Below are positions 50,031-60,752 of a stretch of DNA of 64,000 nucleotides, piece by piece. The stretch is from Druceiella hillmani. Lineage: Eukaryota > Arthropoda > Insecta > Lepidoptera > Hepialidae. The stretch lies in NCBI GenBank assembly GCA_039881145.1, contig JAYKKI010000060.1:10874501-10938500 (forward strand). Direction: 5' to 3'. The notes under the pieces are model-generated. The model was not told the origin of the DNA. It saw nothing but the letters and a program-made list of their open reading frames with translations, and did not search any database. The stretch's first letter is position 1. Each line of letters starts with the position of its first letter. The translations under genes were made by a program, and so were the position numbers.

Positions 50031-50555
50031 GTCGTTTTAATTTAAAATATAACTAAAATAGATAATCCAGAATTAATAATATACTATAGTTGAATAATTA
50101 AATATAAATAATTAATAATAAGTACAGAAATAATGGGCATTGCTTAATAATTATAATTTTTTTGTCAATAATTGACTTTATACAACGTCTGATAACCGTA
50201 ACTCACGCTTGACCCTGCATTAGCTCATATATGACTGTACGCTGCGCACTCTTCGCGCTCTACCTCAAAAACGGTTGATCGTATAAAAAAAAAGTTTAGA
50301 CAAAAGTTGTAGAGAATTTTATACTCTACAATTTTTATGATAAGTGAAAATATCATTTAAGCAATAGGAACAGAGATATTCGCGAAAAATCGTTTTTTGT
50401 GACCTTTGACCTTCAATATCTTAAGACGCGGACACGATAGCATTTGTGACTTTTGAGACAATATTTAGGGCGACAAAACAAAGGTTTTTACCAATTTCCA
50501 GCTTATTATCTTTCATTCCGAGGTTGACCCCTTTTTTTACCTAATTTCACTGGGC
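50031..50555 (-). repeat. Right terminal inverted repeat of the transposon
   Basis: Mirror of 47778-48294. Differences include a seven-base longer outer T-rich stretch (CCCCTTTTTTTACC) and a single change that breaks the inner hairpin (CTCTACAATTT). The long near-identity means the arms have been homogenised or the insertion is relatively young compared with the surrounding decayed duplication. Confidence 0.92.
50400..50412 (-). promoter_or_regulatory. DR1-type half-site pair (right TIR)
   Basis: TGACCTTTGACCT on the + strand is the reverse complement of AGGTCA-A-AGGTCA, preserved without change relative to the left arm. Confidence 0.4.
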
Positions 50556-50619
50556 AAGAAATCAACGGAATAGTTGTTAAATTAAATAGTTTTTATTAAG
50601 ACTAGCTTATTATCTCAAT

Positions 50620-50685
50620 TTCACATGGATTTTCATATAAAAATGCATGATATATCACGCATTTTTATATGAAAATCCATGTGAA
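50620..50685. repeat. 66-bp near-perfect inverted repeat
   Basis: Arms 50620-50646 (starting TTCACATGGATTTTCATATA) and 50659-50685 are perfect reverse complements over 27 bp. The 12-base centre is itself palindromic (TGATATATCA) apart from one mismatched pair. A partial third copy of the arm (ATGGATTTTCATATAAAATG) occurs at 50937-50956. Confidence 0.92.
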
Positions 50686-50689
50686 TATA

Positions 50690-50756
50690 GTTTCTTACCA
50701 GTAATATTTAGTAAAACATATAGTTTGGTACCAGTAATATTTAGTAAAGATCAATT
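50690..50756. repeat. 37-bp tandem duplication
   Basis: TACCAGTAATATTTAGTAAA occurs twice, preceded both times by a TAGTTT-type stretch. Confidence 0.8.
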
Positions 50757-51659
50757 AAAAAATATGAAGTATATATTTATTTGCGGATTGTTTGTCATTT
50801 TTGTGTCTCGGAATTGCTTCACTCCACGAGATAGCTTGGCCAGTGAGTGATGCTATGCAGGAACAAACGTCGGCCTAAGTAATAAAAACGAATAGAATAA
50901 ATTTTTCATTTCTTGGTATGAATGTTGAAAGCGTATGGATTTTCATATAAAATGGCAAATCGTTTTTAGCTAAATAATTTTAAATACCACCGTCAGAAGG
51001 GCGACAGACTTTTATTTCTACACAGCGATATTTTATTTCTATTACGGTATTATGATTAATCGATAATATACTTTTTTTGTAATACACTTTATTCCTAAGA
51101 TACACTATTTTCCTCATATTTATTTTTGGAAAAATTTTAGAGTTTTCCGACCATTTTATTATTTAATTTTCGTTTGTGCCATACTTTCATATCGTTAATT
51201 AAAATTAATCTAGTACTAAATCTGGAAATGATTAACGACCACATTACATCATGAACGTAGCTTGAGAAATATGAAAATAATTACTTTATAACGTTAGTCC
51301 ATAAATCAACCAATCAATATTATTGTCGGAATGGAAACACGCAACGCTCTGGTATAAGCTGCGATGAAACTAAACCACTTTAATTAGTACATGAAGCATA
51401 AATTTGCTTTCAGTTGTTTACCTATTGTGGTTTTTAATTAGCTTAAAAATGTGTACATCCTGTACGCGGATAAAATCGAATTATTGTGTATATTTGTTCA
51501 ACATTTTCCACGTAAAATGAGTAATTACTTCGTCTTGTGTAGAATTATGCCGGAATAGTATCCTCGTTCGAATTTCCTCATAATTAAATGCTTATGTGAC
51601 ACGAGGTTATCCAATAAATTGGATTCTATCCGGATTAAATTTATTAAGTTCTGTTTATA

Positions 51660-51775
51660 ATTAAATGAAACCCCGTGATGTAGTATTATTTCTACTTTCT
51701 ATCATTCCTTTACCACGACCTAGGTTTCGTTATATTACAACATTTTCAGATGGTCTATCAGCAAAGATATCTTTA
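51660..51775. repeat. Interspersed repeat, ACTACGTGATGTA family, copy 2
   Basis: AATTAAATGAAACCCCGTGATG, TAGTATTATTTCTACTTTC, CCACGACCTAGG, a TTATATTACAACA hairpin relic and TTTTCAGATGG follow the order of copies 1 and 3. The tail with TTAACGCCAAA is missing. Confidence 0.75.
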
Positions 51776-54043
51776 ATAATCTCGCGGTCACCATGCCTCA
51801 TCTGTTCGCCAAACAACATCGGTTGTCGTAATCGGGGATAGGTCAGCCGAAATAGTTGATATGATCAGTCAATAAATAAGCGGATCGTTTTCAATCCTTG
51901 CACCGTTTACTAATCTACCACATAGTATGGGCTTTCTAAAACAAAATAAATTTGAAATCGGATTTGTATTTCCAGAAATTAGCGCGAATTACAATAGAAA
52001 TTTTTCTTTTTACATATTGCTATAGATGTAATATTCATATTCAATAACAAAATTTTGCAATCATATGTTGTATGATTTCCTCTAATTAAAGGCATATTGC
52101 CTAATTTTAGTATTTAAGCTAATACTATGTGTACGGTATTGAAGATAAAAATTTATAAAAATTCATCAAATGATGTGAGCTTTATTTTTATTTATTTATT
52201 TCGAATCCATAGTACACATAATACATACATTTTCCAGATTTATTGCTATAAGGTTACTCTTTCATCAATCACGTTGATTAAATTTCAATAAAAAGTACGA
52301 CGATGATACATGACGTTTAACAAATAATGGGTATTAAAAAATTAATATTTAAAAATTATTCTTCCTACCGTCGAAAAGAAATGTAAAAAAATTTTCATTC
52401 TCAATAACTTACCCACCCTCCTGCTTCCTCTTACGATCGATGCGTTGCGCGAAAAATTTCATCTAACTTTAGAACCACGGGACTCTACTTTGAAAATGTA
52501 TTTATCTAATTTCCCTTCACGCTATCTTTCTCATGAATAATGGACATACTTGGAAAGTTGTATCGCAAATTATAAAGAATTTACTAAATTATAAGCTTTA
52601 ACGTACATAAGGCTGAGTATGAAATAACCAACACTTTTTGTTACTATGAAAATTTTTTGGTACTGTGAGTTTTTTTGTAATATAACAACTGGAAAATTAA
52701 AACTTGTCAAAATATAAAGGTCTAATTCTTATATGGTCCGTCGAGAATTCAAATTGATATAACGCAATGTATGTATTAATTTTTATGTATTTAAGTTTAA
52801 CGGACTGAATTAATTTTAATAGAATTTAGGTTAGAATAATATCCAAAATCTTTTACATGTATGAATTTTATAAATTTCGTGCTAAAATATATACACCTGT
52901 ACAGTTTTCCTAAAATTTTATGTTTATAATTTACGTTATAATAATGTCATGAATAATATGGCAAAATAATTCCAATTTAAATATTCACACATCAACTTAT
53001 ATTAATAAAAAAGCAATAAAGTTTCACCTAAAATATTAAACTGATTCAATCGTAGGCGAACCCTCCAAAAGAAAATTTACGCAATTAAAATTATATGCAG
53101 AATCAGTGGATTATATATTCAATTCATGTATAAACATACACCATTCCATACTTAGTCATTTTATTCCAAGTCGAAGCAGTGGGTGTCTGCGAAGGTTTTC
53201 TACAACATAAATTTTTTCCGGAGATTCTTTACTTTCCTCATTTCACTTCTGCTTATTTGGTATCCTTCAGCAAACTTAACCTTCAGACTGTTATGTATCT
53301 GCCACTAGTCTGAACTGTCAGGGGAAAATAAAACATATTCGCGTTAAATTCAAATACATATTTTGTTGAACAATTATAATTTGTTTACGAGTAAGTATAA
53401 AGTGGGTAGTTTCCTTTCCATTGTAGAGAAGATTCATTTCAATGAAATTATATAAATAAAGAGTAGAGGAAAATAGGCTAACCTTTCTCTTATTCGAGTT
53501 CCAATTGAGTTCCTTAAACTCGACAGCAAAAAGAGAAAGGCAACAGTTTATTTCTAACTACTATATTCTGTAATAATAGATTATTGTATTCCATTATATA
53601 TTCTTTAGAAATAAAATAACTTTGAGCTGAACAATTTTATATTTTATAATGTGTTACATTTTTCAAATATTCTTTTATTATATTAGTGTAGGTTTCATTC
53701 CATATAATCTAAGAATTGTATTCTATGAAATGAATCCAACAATCTATAAATAAATTTATACATTTAGAACTTAAAATTACTTCGCAATATAAAATATTAC
53801 CCCAAAATTAAATTAGCGACTAAAACCAACTGAAAATTTGAATCTTAAATAATACTCATAGAATCGAATCATTCTTCTTTTGACTACAATTAAATTATGT
53901 ATTTATTATTACGTCTCAATACATCAAAGCTACTATATCGTATTGTGATTTAATTTAGATATTTAGAAATTACCTCTTGAAGAAATTATAAATGTCTAAA
54001 GAATTTCAAAATACAATTTTTTCTATGGTCTATAAACATATAG

Positions 54044-54046
<3 letters not shown>
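51776..54046. other. No gene recognised
   Basis: AT-rich. 53150-53330 is slightly less AT-rich but gives no recognisable product on either strand. Confidence 0.45.
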
Positions 54047-54117
<71 letters not shown>

Positions 54118-54119
54118 AT
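54047..54119. repeat. (TA)n microsatellite
   Basis: About 35 TA units with one interruption near 54107. Confidence 0.97.
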
Positions 54120-54790
54120 TTTTTTTCTTTTATTTATATGTATACATATATAAGTATATACTTATAATAATATAGGCAAGTAACCAAATATGGTAAGTGA
54201 ATGTAGCGGTCATGTATTATAGCATACGATGTATCAATGTAGTAAAAGATGTGCATTTTTTTGTATTAATTTGTGTTATAGCATAAGAAATGACAGTTAT
54301 ATTCATATTAGTTATGAAAAAGATTCATAATAAAAATAAAAAATTCGGAATAAAAAATTAAAATTAAAAAAGCCATTTTTGTATAATCTAAAAAATAAAA
54401 TAAGTCATTAATATTCAGTGATTTTTTCGTTGAGTCCGATAATATGAGAAATTAATGTGGGACAAAGCACACCATTAGGATCGATATTTGGTTTGGTTAT
54501 GTTACTAGGATTTATATCTATTTTTTTAACATCAATACCAAACACAGTCACACGTCATAAAACTTTATTGTATTTTGTACCAATGCATATTTTTTTAATC
54601 GGTTAACATAATTTATTGGATGTATAAAAATTATTTTACGATTAATACATTATCTATTACACATTCGCGCTAACTTGCCATTGCCAAAAAAATATGCATT
54701 GGTACAATTAGTGGTCTTATTCGTTTATTTTATAAATAAAGAGATCTGTATCACATAGTAGTATTTTTCATCACATCAGTAAGGCAAAAT
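54120..54790. other. No feature recognised
   Basis: AT-rich. ATGCATTGGTACAA / CCAATGCATATTTTTTT-type inverted matches near 54580 and 54695 hint at a small element but cannot be delimited. Confidence 0.35.
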
Positions 54791-54795
54791 CGTAA

Positions 54796-55325
54796 TTATT
54801 AAGTCATTCCTTTCAAACTTGCGTGTATATTTTTCTCAATTATATTATCGAAGCTTATTAAAATTTCCATCCCGCGCAAATAGTGTGGGTGTTGCCTTAA
54901 TAGGAGTAGATTTCGAGAAACGGCATTATAGCTCTCCTCGATAATAATTTCCGTGGGAATATGGGATATCCACTTCAGCAGCAACTTATGCATGTTAAAA
55001 TTTTTATAAGTATTCGTTGCACACTCGTTTCCGGAATATGAAGTTCAAGGGAAATATTGGTCACGGTAGTCTCTTCTTTCATATAAGTTGTCTTTCACAG
55101 CGGCGATGCGCTCTTCGTATTCAGGTACCAAGTGGTGAGATCCTCCTCGACTTTATTCTGTAGAAACTTTGCCCTCATGAAAAGCTTTTATCCGAAACTG
55201 TACTGTCCTCAAAGAATACGCGGATCCGCTTAACGATTTTACAAGATCTTTATGAATATAATTTGCACTTTTGTCTAAATGTACACGAAATTTAATAAAA
55301 TTTCGTTGTTCGAAATCACTAATTA
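54796..55325 (-). pseudogene. Mariner-type transposase relic, N-terminal half
   Basis: Minus-strand reading from 55325 gives the N-terminal helix-turn-helix of a mariner transposase in one frame: DFEQRNFIKFRVHLDKSA, IHKDLVKSLSGSAYSLRTVQ, then FRIKAFHEGKVSTE. A stop and a frame change follow, then RGG, VPEYEERIAAVKDN, and in another frame VTNISLELHIPETSVQRIL (second HTH). A further shift gives MHKLLLKWISHIPTE (family L-ARWVPH-LT-E). The last part (54799-54950) reads SRNLLLLRQHPHYLRG then LISFDNII, which fits the stretch up to the first catalytic Asp (family T-DETWI). The second and third catalytic Asp are missing, so only about half of the gene remains. It belongs to a different mariner lineage from the copy at 22.4-23.2 kb, judging from the catalytic-region wording. 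Confidence 0.8.
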
Positions 55326-55694
55326 AATTAAATAATATATTTTTATATTTATTATGTAAAATGTGTGTTTACAGATAAACGCACTAAAGTTGACTAAAGA
55401 ATTACCAAATATGATCATCAATATTTCGGGCAATCTGTACGCAGAAACGAACATGTACGCGCATGTTTGAATGGAATGACCTTATATTTATTAGTAAACC
55501 AATCTGCCGTCAATGTGAGCCCTATATGAAATTTACAACAATTTTTTAACTATATTAACATAGTAATATGATGAATACGGAGGTACTATTTAGAGTTTGT
55601 TTGAATATAATCTCTTCGTATTGTATGTAAACAAAAATGAAAATTATCTCTACATTTTAAGTATTAAATAAAATTTGTGTAATATAAACAAAAT
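55326..55694. other. No feature recognised
   Basis: AT-rich, between the mariner relic and the P/Q duplication; no inverted repeat matching a mariner end could be picked out. Confidence 0.4.
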
Positions 55695-56384
55695 AATTTT
55701 CCTGATGGGAAAATATTTACGATGTTTGGCCTATGAGCACTGGAAATAATTAAACATATTTTAGACTAAAATAAGAAGAAACATGTTGTTAAAAAATACA
55801 ATGTAAAAGTTGTTAGAGACATTAAATATTTATGGTCCATTTTTCTTTTTATCAAAATAATCAGAAAAATAACATTTACCTCAACATATCTAATTTTTTG
55901 GGCCAAATTTTCACAGTGCGCAACAAATAAATTCCAATAACACACAATTCACAGTGCTAGGTACATCCATGTTACTAGAAACCGAAAAATTCATAAATTT
56001 TCTTTTTTGATTATTTTGGTATACACATTAACAAACGGCTGTTTCAAACTTTTCATGACTCATAAGAAATAGCTACTTAGTAATAACTTAGATACCTACT
56101 AACTACTTAGCAGTAACTGCCAAACCAATCAGCTTAGATAATTACTTAATAACTGCCAAACCAACAATACAGTTTTTGGCTTTTAACTCCGGAGAAACTT
56201 TTCATAACGTATTAATCTAGTACATCGTATAATAGGTAACACTTATAAACCATTACAAATAATTTTCCTCATGGGAAAATAATTACGATGTTTGGCCTAT
56301 GGGCACTGGAAATAATCAAACATATTTTAAACTAAAATACAAAAAAACATATTGTTTAAAAATGTAATGCAAAAGTTGTTATAA

Positions 56385-56385
<1 letters not shown>
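55695..56385. repeat. P-Q-P tandem duplication, first part
   Basis: Module P (TTTTCCTGATGGGAAAATAT...TGTTTGGCCTATGAGCACTG...AAAGTTGTTA) occupies 55695-55816. Module Q (TTTTATCAAAATAATC...ACTACTTAGCAGTAACTGCC...ACCATTACAAAT) occupies 55845-56258. P then repeats at 56260-56385. Q contains internal short repeats of a CTACTTAG-AATAACT type. No gene. Confidence 0.85.
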
Positions 56386-56457
<72 letters not shown>

Positions 56458-56458
56458 C
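56385..56458. repeat. (TA)n microsatellite with TG core
   Basis: TA repeats interrupted by a short TGTGTGTG core, starting exactly where the second P module ends. Confidence 0.97.
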
Positions 56459-57864
56459 ATCTTTTGTCAATTCCTTTGAATTTTATTAAGTGTCTTTTAT
56501 TTTCATTCCCCTGTTCTCAAGGCGTTATATTTGAAACGTGCGAGTTTCCAAAATCACCATGAACTTATTTGAATTTCCATGGTTCTTTTTTCCAAGTCAG
56601 TATATCATATTCAAAAATGAAAACTTATTGCCATGTTTTGTAACTAAATATTAAAAATAATTACTATCTTCTAAACGGTAACTTATACGGTACGGATACG
56701 TTAACGGATACAAAGGCAAAAATAAAAATTTTTCATGCTACCATGTACAGAATATACTTAAGTTAACCTGCCCATAAAAATCATGACGTTAATTTTTTCG
56801 TCCATGTTGTCAGTATTCTCCAATATCAAACGGAGTACTAAGTTTCATAAATTACTTTATATCTGTATATTTATTATTTTTTAAATAACATATTTATCTT
56901 AAAAGTAAAAGAAAATACGTCTACAACCAAAGTTAAGGTATTATGTATAATTAGGTTTGAAAATCGTTAAATGATTCGTCCCCATAATTGGTTACTGAAC
57001 CTGTATTCACTCCAATGTTTCTTGCTACCTGCTCAATACTTAATTTAAATTTCCTCTAATTTCCGTGTCTTGCACAATGTTTTATCGTCAATTACGAGCT
57101 TTTAGAGTGCCTTTATGTGCGTCGTAAAATCAGGCTTCTTTCATCAGCCGTAAAATGTTTTAAAATCTACGTCTCCTTATTCTTTGTTATAATAGTATCA
57201 ACTTACATCCTGCTACGAAGCTAGAATGAAATACGAAAATGTTAATGCAATGTTAAATTAAAAATTGTATTACATTATTAGCTGAAAACAAATTTATAAA
57301 TATCCACCTGACATTTAACATTCAGCATGATAATAAAGAGCTTACTTGCCATTGATTCAATAATATCTAAAAACTTAACGCAATTCAATACAACGAAAAT
57401 TCAGTAAAGATCTATAATTGTATGTACGTATACTTATACTGCATTCAACTGTTATATAGACCAACATTTAATGAAAGTCTTTGAATGTTGGAAAGGTCGA
57501 TTTGCAGAATTTTACATTTCCTCGTAACACTCACACAAAACTTTGGTTGTTAACTTACATTTTAGGGCCATTTAATTCCGAGAAAATATTTTTTTTAATT
57601 TTTAACTTAATTATCTCTTTACAATGTGAGGTAGAAAAAGATATTATTGTTTAGCAATTAAAAATGGTGTATGTTTTGTGCTGCTAAAAAGAGCACAAAA
57701 CAAACAACATATTTTCTTCAACAATATATAGAATACGCTCAATAAAAAAAGGCCAGTGCAATGTGCCAGCCAAGTTCACACAGGTATGTGCGTGTGCATA
57801 TTTATATGAAACATTTCAAGCCATATGTTTTCTTCATAGAACTAGAGATAATAAATATATATGG
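56459..57864. repeat. Segment between P and Q2, with paralogous block B3 (56845-57420)
   Basis: The stretch separates the second P module from the second Q module. Its middle part matches 16430-17060 in the same orientation and includes the mariner-like IEQVARNIGVNTGSV reading on the minus strand (56990-57110). The + frame at 57763-57969 overlaps the start of Q2 and is not supported. The rest shows no motif. Confidence 0.5.
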
Positions 57865-58255
57865 TATTTTTCCTTTTTTATCAAAATAATCAAAAAAGGA
57901 ACGTTTACCTCTACATATCTTATTTTTCGGACAAAATTTTCACAATGCTTGATACTTACATGCCACTAGAAACCGAAAAATTAATAAATTTTCTTTTTTC
58001 ATTGTTTTGGTAGAAACATCAACGAACAGTTGTTTCAAACCCTTCATGACTCATAAGAAATAGCTACTTAGCAATAACTTAGCTACCTATTAACTACTTA
58101 GCAACAACTGCCAAAACAACCAACTTAGATAACTACTTAGTAATAACTACCAAACTGACAATTCAGTTTTTGGCCTTTAACTTCGGAGAAACTTTTTCGA
58201 TCGTATTAATCTATTATATCGTATAATAGGTATCATCTATGAACCATTACAAATG
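57865..58255. repeat. Module Q, second copy
   Basis: Matches 55845-56258 at high identity by eye: TTTTATCAAAATAATCAAAA, CCACTAGAAACCGAAAAATT, CATGACTCATAAGAAATAGC, ACTACTTAGCAACAACTGCC, GTATAATAGGTATCA, ACCATTACAAATGG. Confidence 0.9.
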
Positions 58256-58939
58256 GCATGCCATTTATCAATATCTAATCCAATTATTTTTTTGTCTCAA
58301 GGGCGGAGGAATATTTGAGTTCGGATACTTATCGTTTTGTTCTGTCCACTGAGCTGAGCTTTAAATTACAATATCCGTAGTTAATCCAATGTTTCCGGTC
58401 TTATAAGTATTTCAAAGTATACTTACGTGCATATGTACACATCGACACTGACATGACTCGTGCTGTGGTCATATATTCATAAATACTTCCTGAACGCTAA
58501 TATAATACTTTCATAATTTTGGTGAAAGTACGAATCTAAAATTTGTAATTTATATTAATATTAGAATATTTTCAAAAGAAATTAGGTACTTTATTAATTT
58601 CAATTCTTTATTGATCTCAATTCTTTAGGGGTTAGTTCTTATAGGTTAAAAAAATAAATGTAGTATAGAACTTGGATTCCATTTTACATTACTATTTGTG
58701 CTGAAATCAAACTTGTCTGAACTATTTATATGTTTAAATGAAAGATATCCTGGTAAGTTACAATTCACAGATTTAATTCTTTAAAATACTCAATTACTAT
58801 TTTTATTTTTAATTAATGGAAAGGAATAAAAATTAATATTTAATTAAATTATATTTTTTAAACTTCTATTGTATTTATGAAAGTGAAAAATTGACCATCA
58901 ATCGTAGTTAATATTCCATAATAACGGCCTATAACATCC
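58256..58939. other. No gene recognised
   Basis: AT-rich, no open frame; CAATTCTTTATTGATCTCAA is a short tandem duplication of TTCAATTCTT near 58600. Confidence 0.45.
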
Positions 58940-59420
58940 AGTTGATTAGAAGTAAAGCAATTTTATTAAGATAGCAACTATTTGAGAAAGTTCATTTGGA
59001 GAAGTAATCGATGAAACGGAAATAATGAAACTAGACGTTGAACGCGTGTCCACACAAATCAGGGATACCAAGAGAAAACTCCAAATATATACCAGAATTC
59101 GTTAAATATATTTACAGGGTCAAGGTAAGCAACCTGTAATTTTTAACTGAGAAGAAAAAAGCAAACAAAGTTCATAGCTGCGTAAGCTATGTTGTATATC
59201 TATATAATCTATGTTGTATGCTATGTTGTATATTGAGGATGTAACTCTTACGTTGACCTTTTTACTTTATATGTAAGGGTAGAGATAGCACTATTATGAA
59301 AACAGTAACAATTAATATTAACGTAGTTATTTACGGAATAGGGAACGTTTCATGAAGGGCTGCACTAATACAATTGTAGAGAATTATCCATATATAAATA
59401 CAATACTTGCTAAATACGGG
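58940..59420. repeat. Paralogous segments B4 and B5 (partners 21930-22105 and 23540-23660)
   Basis: 58940-59105 matches A4 and 59325-59420 matches A5. The two are about 220 bp apart here but about 1.4 kb apart on the left, where a mariner has inserted. Between them are short repeats of CTATGTTGTAT. Confidence 0.6.
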
Positions 59421-59922
59421 TAATATTAGCACAACGATAATTTCACACCCACCTATATATCATAAATTTACATTTAAGTTTACCTAGTATTTCCTTTAAA
59501 TAAATTAAAAAAATATAATATTTGTTCTAATTACATATTTAGTTAGTGTAGTGTTTATTGTACCAAGTGTGGGCTCATTTTGATTCAGATATGGCATTAA
59601 ATTATAAATAAACAACATATATTTAAAATTATGAATAACTTCATTAATGAACAGGAGTAGCAAAAGACGTAGGCTAGAAGCCTGTGTGTTATATTCATAA
59701 ATTAGTCACTTTCAGCAGATTGAATACAATATCTTTCAGTTAATCAAATCATTGGCTGTATATACTAAACACTACTTGTTCAATTAATAGAAATTTTTGT
59801 ACCTTTTCATTAACTTTCTGTGATCAATGACATTAAAGACTCAACTGATTTAAATCTGAAATATTAAAACCGTATATGTAGAATATATTTATCTTCGTTG
59901 TTAAATAATATCTGTCATTCGC
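59421..59922. other. No feature recognised
   Basis: AT-rich stretch after the last paralogous match; no motif. Confidence 0.4.
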
Positions 59923-60118
59923 AATTAAATAAAACTACGTGATGTAATATTATTTTTACTTTATTTTAATACTTTGCCACGACCTAGGTTGCGTTGTATT
60001 ACAACATATTTAGGTGGGCTATTAACAAATACTACTAACTAAACTACATCACGTAGTTTCATTTAATTGTGAATAATGAATTTCTACAAAATTAACGCCA
60101 AAAATTTTCAATATTTGT
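59923..60118. mobile_element. Interspersed repeat, ACTACGTGATGTA family, copy 3, with inverted ends
   Basis: The head CAATTAAATAAAACTACGTG (59923) is mirrored at 60045-60068 by CTACATCACGTAGTTTCATT followed by TAATTG, so 59923-60068 is bounded by inverted repeats of about 25 bp. The interior holds CCACGACCTAGG and the hairpin GTTGTATTACAAC. The following tail (GAATAATGAATTTCTACAAA, ATTAACGCCAAA) is shared with copy 1. Size and lack of coding suggest a MITE. Confidence 0.7.
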
Positions 60119-60687
60119 CATATTGTAAGATTTAAATTAATACGACTTATTAGAAAAACATCCCACTAGGACAAGAAACTTTTGATTTCGTATATCAATC
60201 GTAAAATGTAATTTCAATTATACTTTCGAAAACCTATGTGATTTCAATTATATATTCGAAAATCTTTGAAAGATTGGACTAAATTTATTCGTAATGAAAA
60301 AGTATTGAGAATAGATTAGAATGCCATCAGGTATTTGAAAGAATAAGAAAATTACGGACCCTAAAATATAATGACATGCACAAATGAATAAAGGATTTAT
60401 CCTGCTTTGAAGAGGACGGGCGCATATCAGCAAACAGGGTCCGGGCAAGACTTTTTTCCCTGTATATGTGATGTTTGCTGCGGGCAATACAACACAAGGG
60501 TAAAATATTTTATCTGTTAACCACGCGCATTGCAAAAATAGCCCCCGGGTAATGTTTTTACTTCAACGCGGTAGTCTCAAAAGGGGAATTCGAATAGAAG
60601 TAGCTTTGTGAGTACTTATCATTCGTTTGTAAAGAAAAATATATGGAGATTTTTTGGTGCGCCCTAATTAAAGACGCAGATTAGGAA
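60119..60687. other. No gene recognised
   Basis: 60350-60600 is less AT-rich than the surroundings. The minus-strand 95-codon frame at 60248-60535 shows no motif I recognise; a decayed mobile element is possible. Confidence 0.4.
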
Positions 60688-60752
60688 GGGAACTTTTCAC
60701 ATCCTTAGTGATGATTGTTTCTAAATCATCACTAAGGATGTGAAAAGTACCC
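60688..60752. repeat. Strong hairpin, 25-bp perfect stem, 7-nt loop
   Basis: 60692-60716 (starting ACTTTTCACATCCTTAGTGA) is the perfect reverse complement of 60724-60748. After one mismatched pair, GGG/CCC extend the stem to 29 bp. The loop is GTTTCTA. Size and shape resemble a small foldback element or a pre-miRNA-like hairpin. Confidence 0.92.

Larger units (their letters stand above)
47778..50555 (-). mobile_element. Long-TIR DNA transposon carrying a CXC-domain gene
   Basis: A 2.78-kb element with inverted repeats of about 520 bp (47778-48294 and 50031-50555). Inside, on the minus strand, are one promoter and one broken gene. The outermost bases read GCCCAGT on the left and ACTGGGC on the right. 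Flanks match the paralogous block on both sides of a site at about 6790-6802, which supports these boundaries. A target-site duplication could not be fixed: bases flanking the ends are GAATA and AAGAA. The gene has an N-terminal zinc-binding-type region and a C-terminal Tesmin/TSO1-like CXC domain, but most of the middle, where a catalytic core would be expected, appears deleted. I do not recognise a named superfamily. It is probably a non-autonomous deletion derivative. Confidence 0.85.
50556..51570. repeat. Paralogous segment B2, right part (partner about 6800-8565)
   Basis: Resumes the match broken by the transposon. GTTAAATTAAATAG corresponds to CTAAATTAAATAT at 6810. TTTGTCATTTTTGTGTC with GCTTCACTCC matches 6950-6990, and AAACACGCAACGCT...GCGATGAAACTAAACCACTTTAAT matches 8072-8125. 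GTGGTTTTTAATTAGC matches 8175-8195, and TTACTTCGTCTTGTGTAGAATT matches 8518-8540. A long palindrome (50620-50685) lies inside and is absent from the partner. Confidence 0.7.

Noticed and set aside
47778..50555. Assignment of the long-TIR element to the P, Polinton or KDZ superfamily
   Set aside because: No polymerase, integrase, THAP or recognisable nuclease domain remains, and a target-site duplication could not be determined, so naming a superfamily would be a guess.
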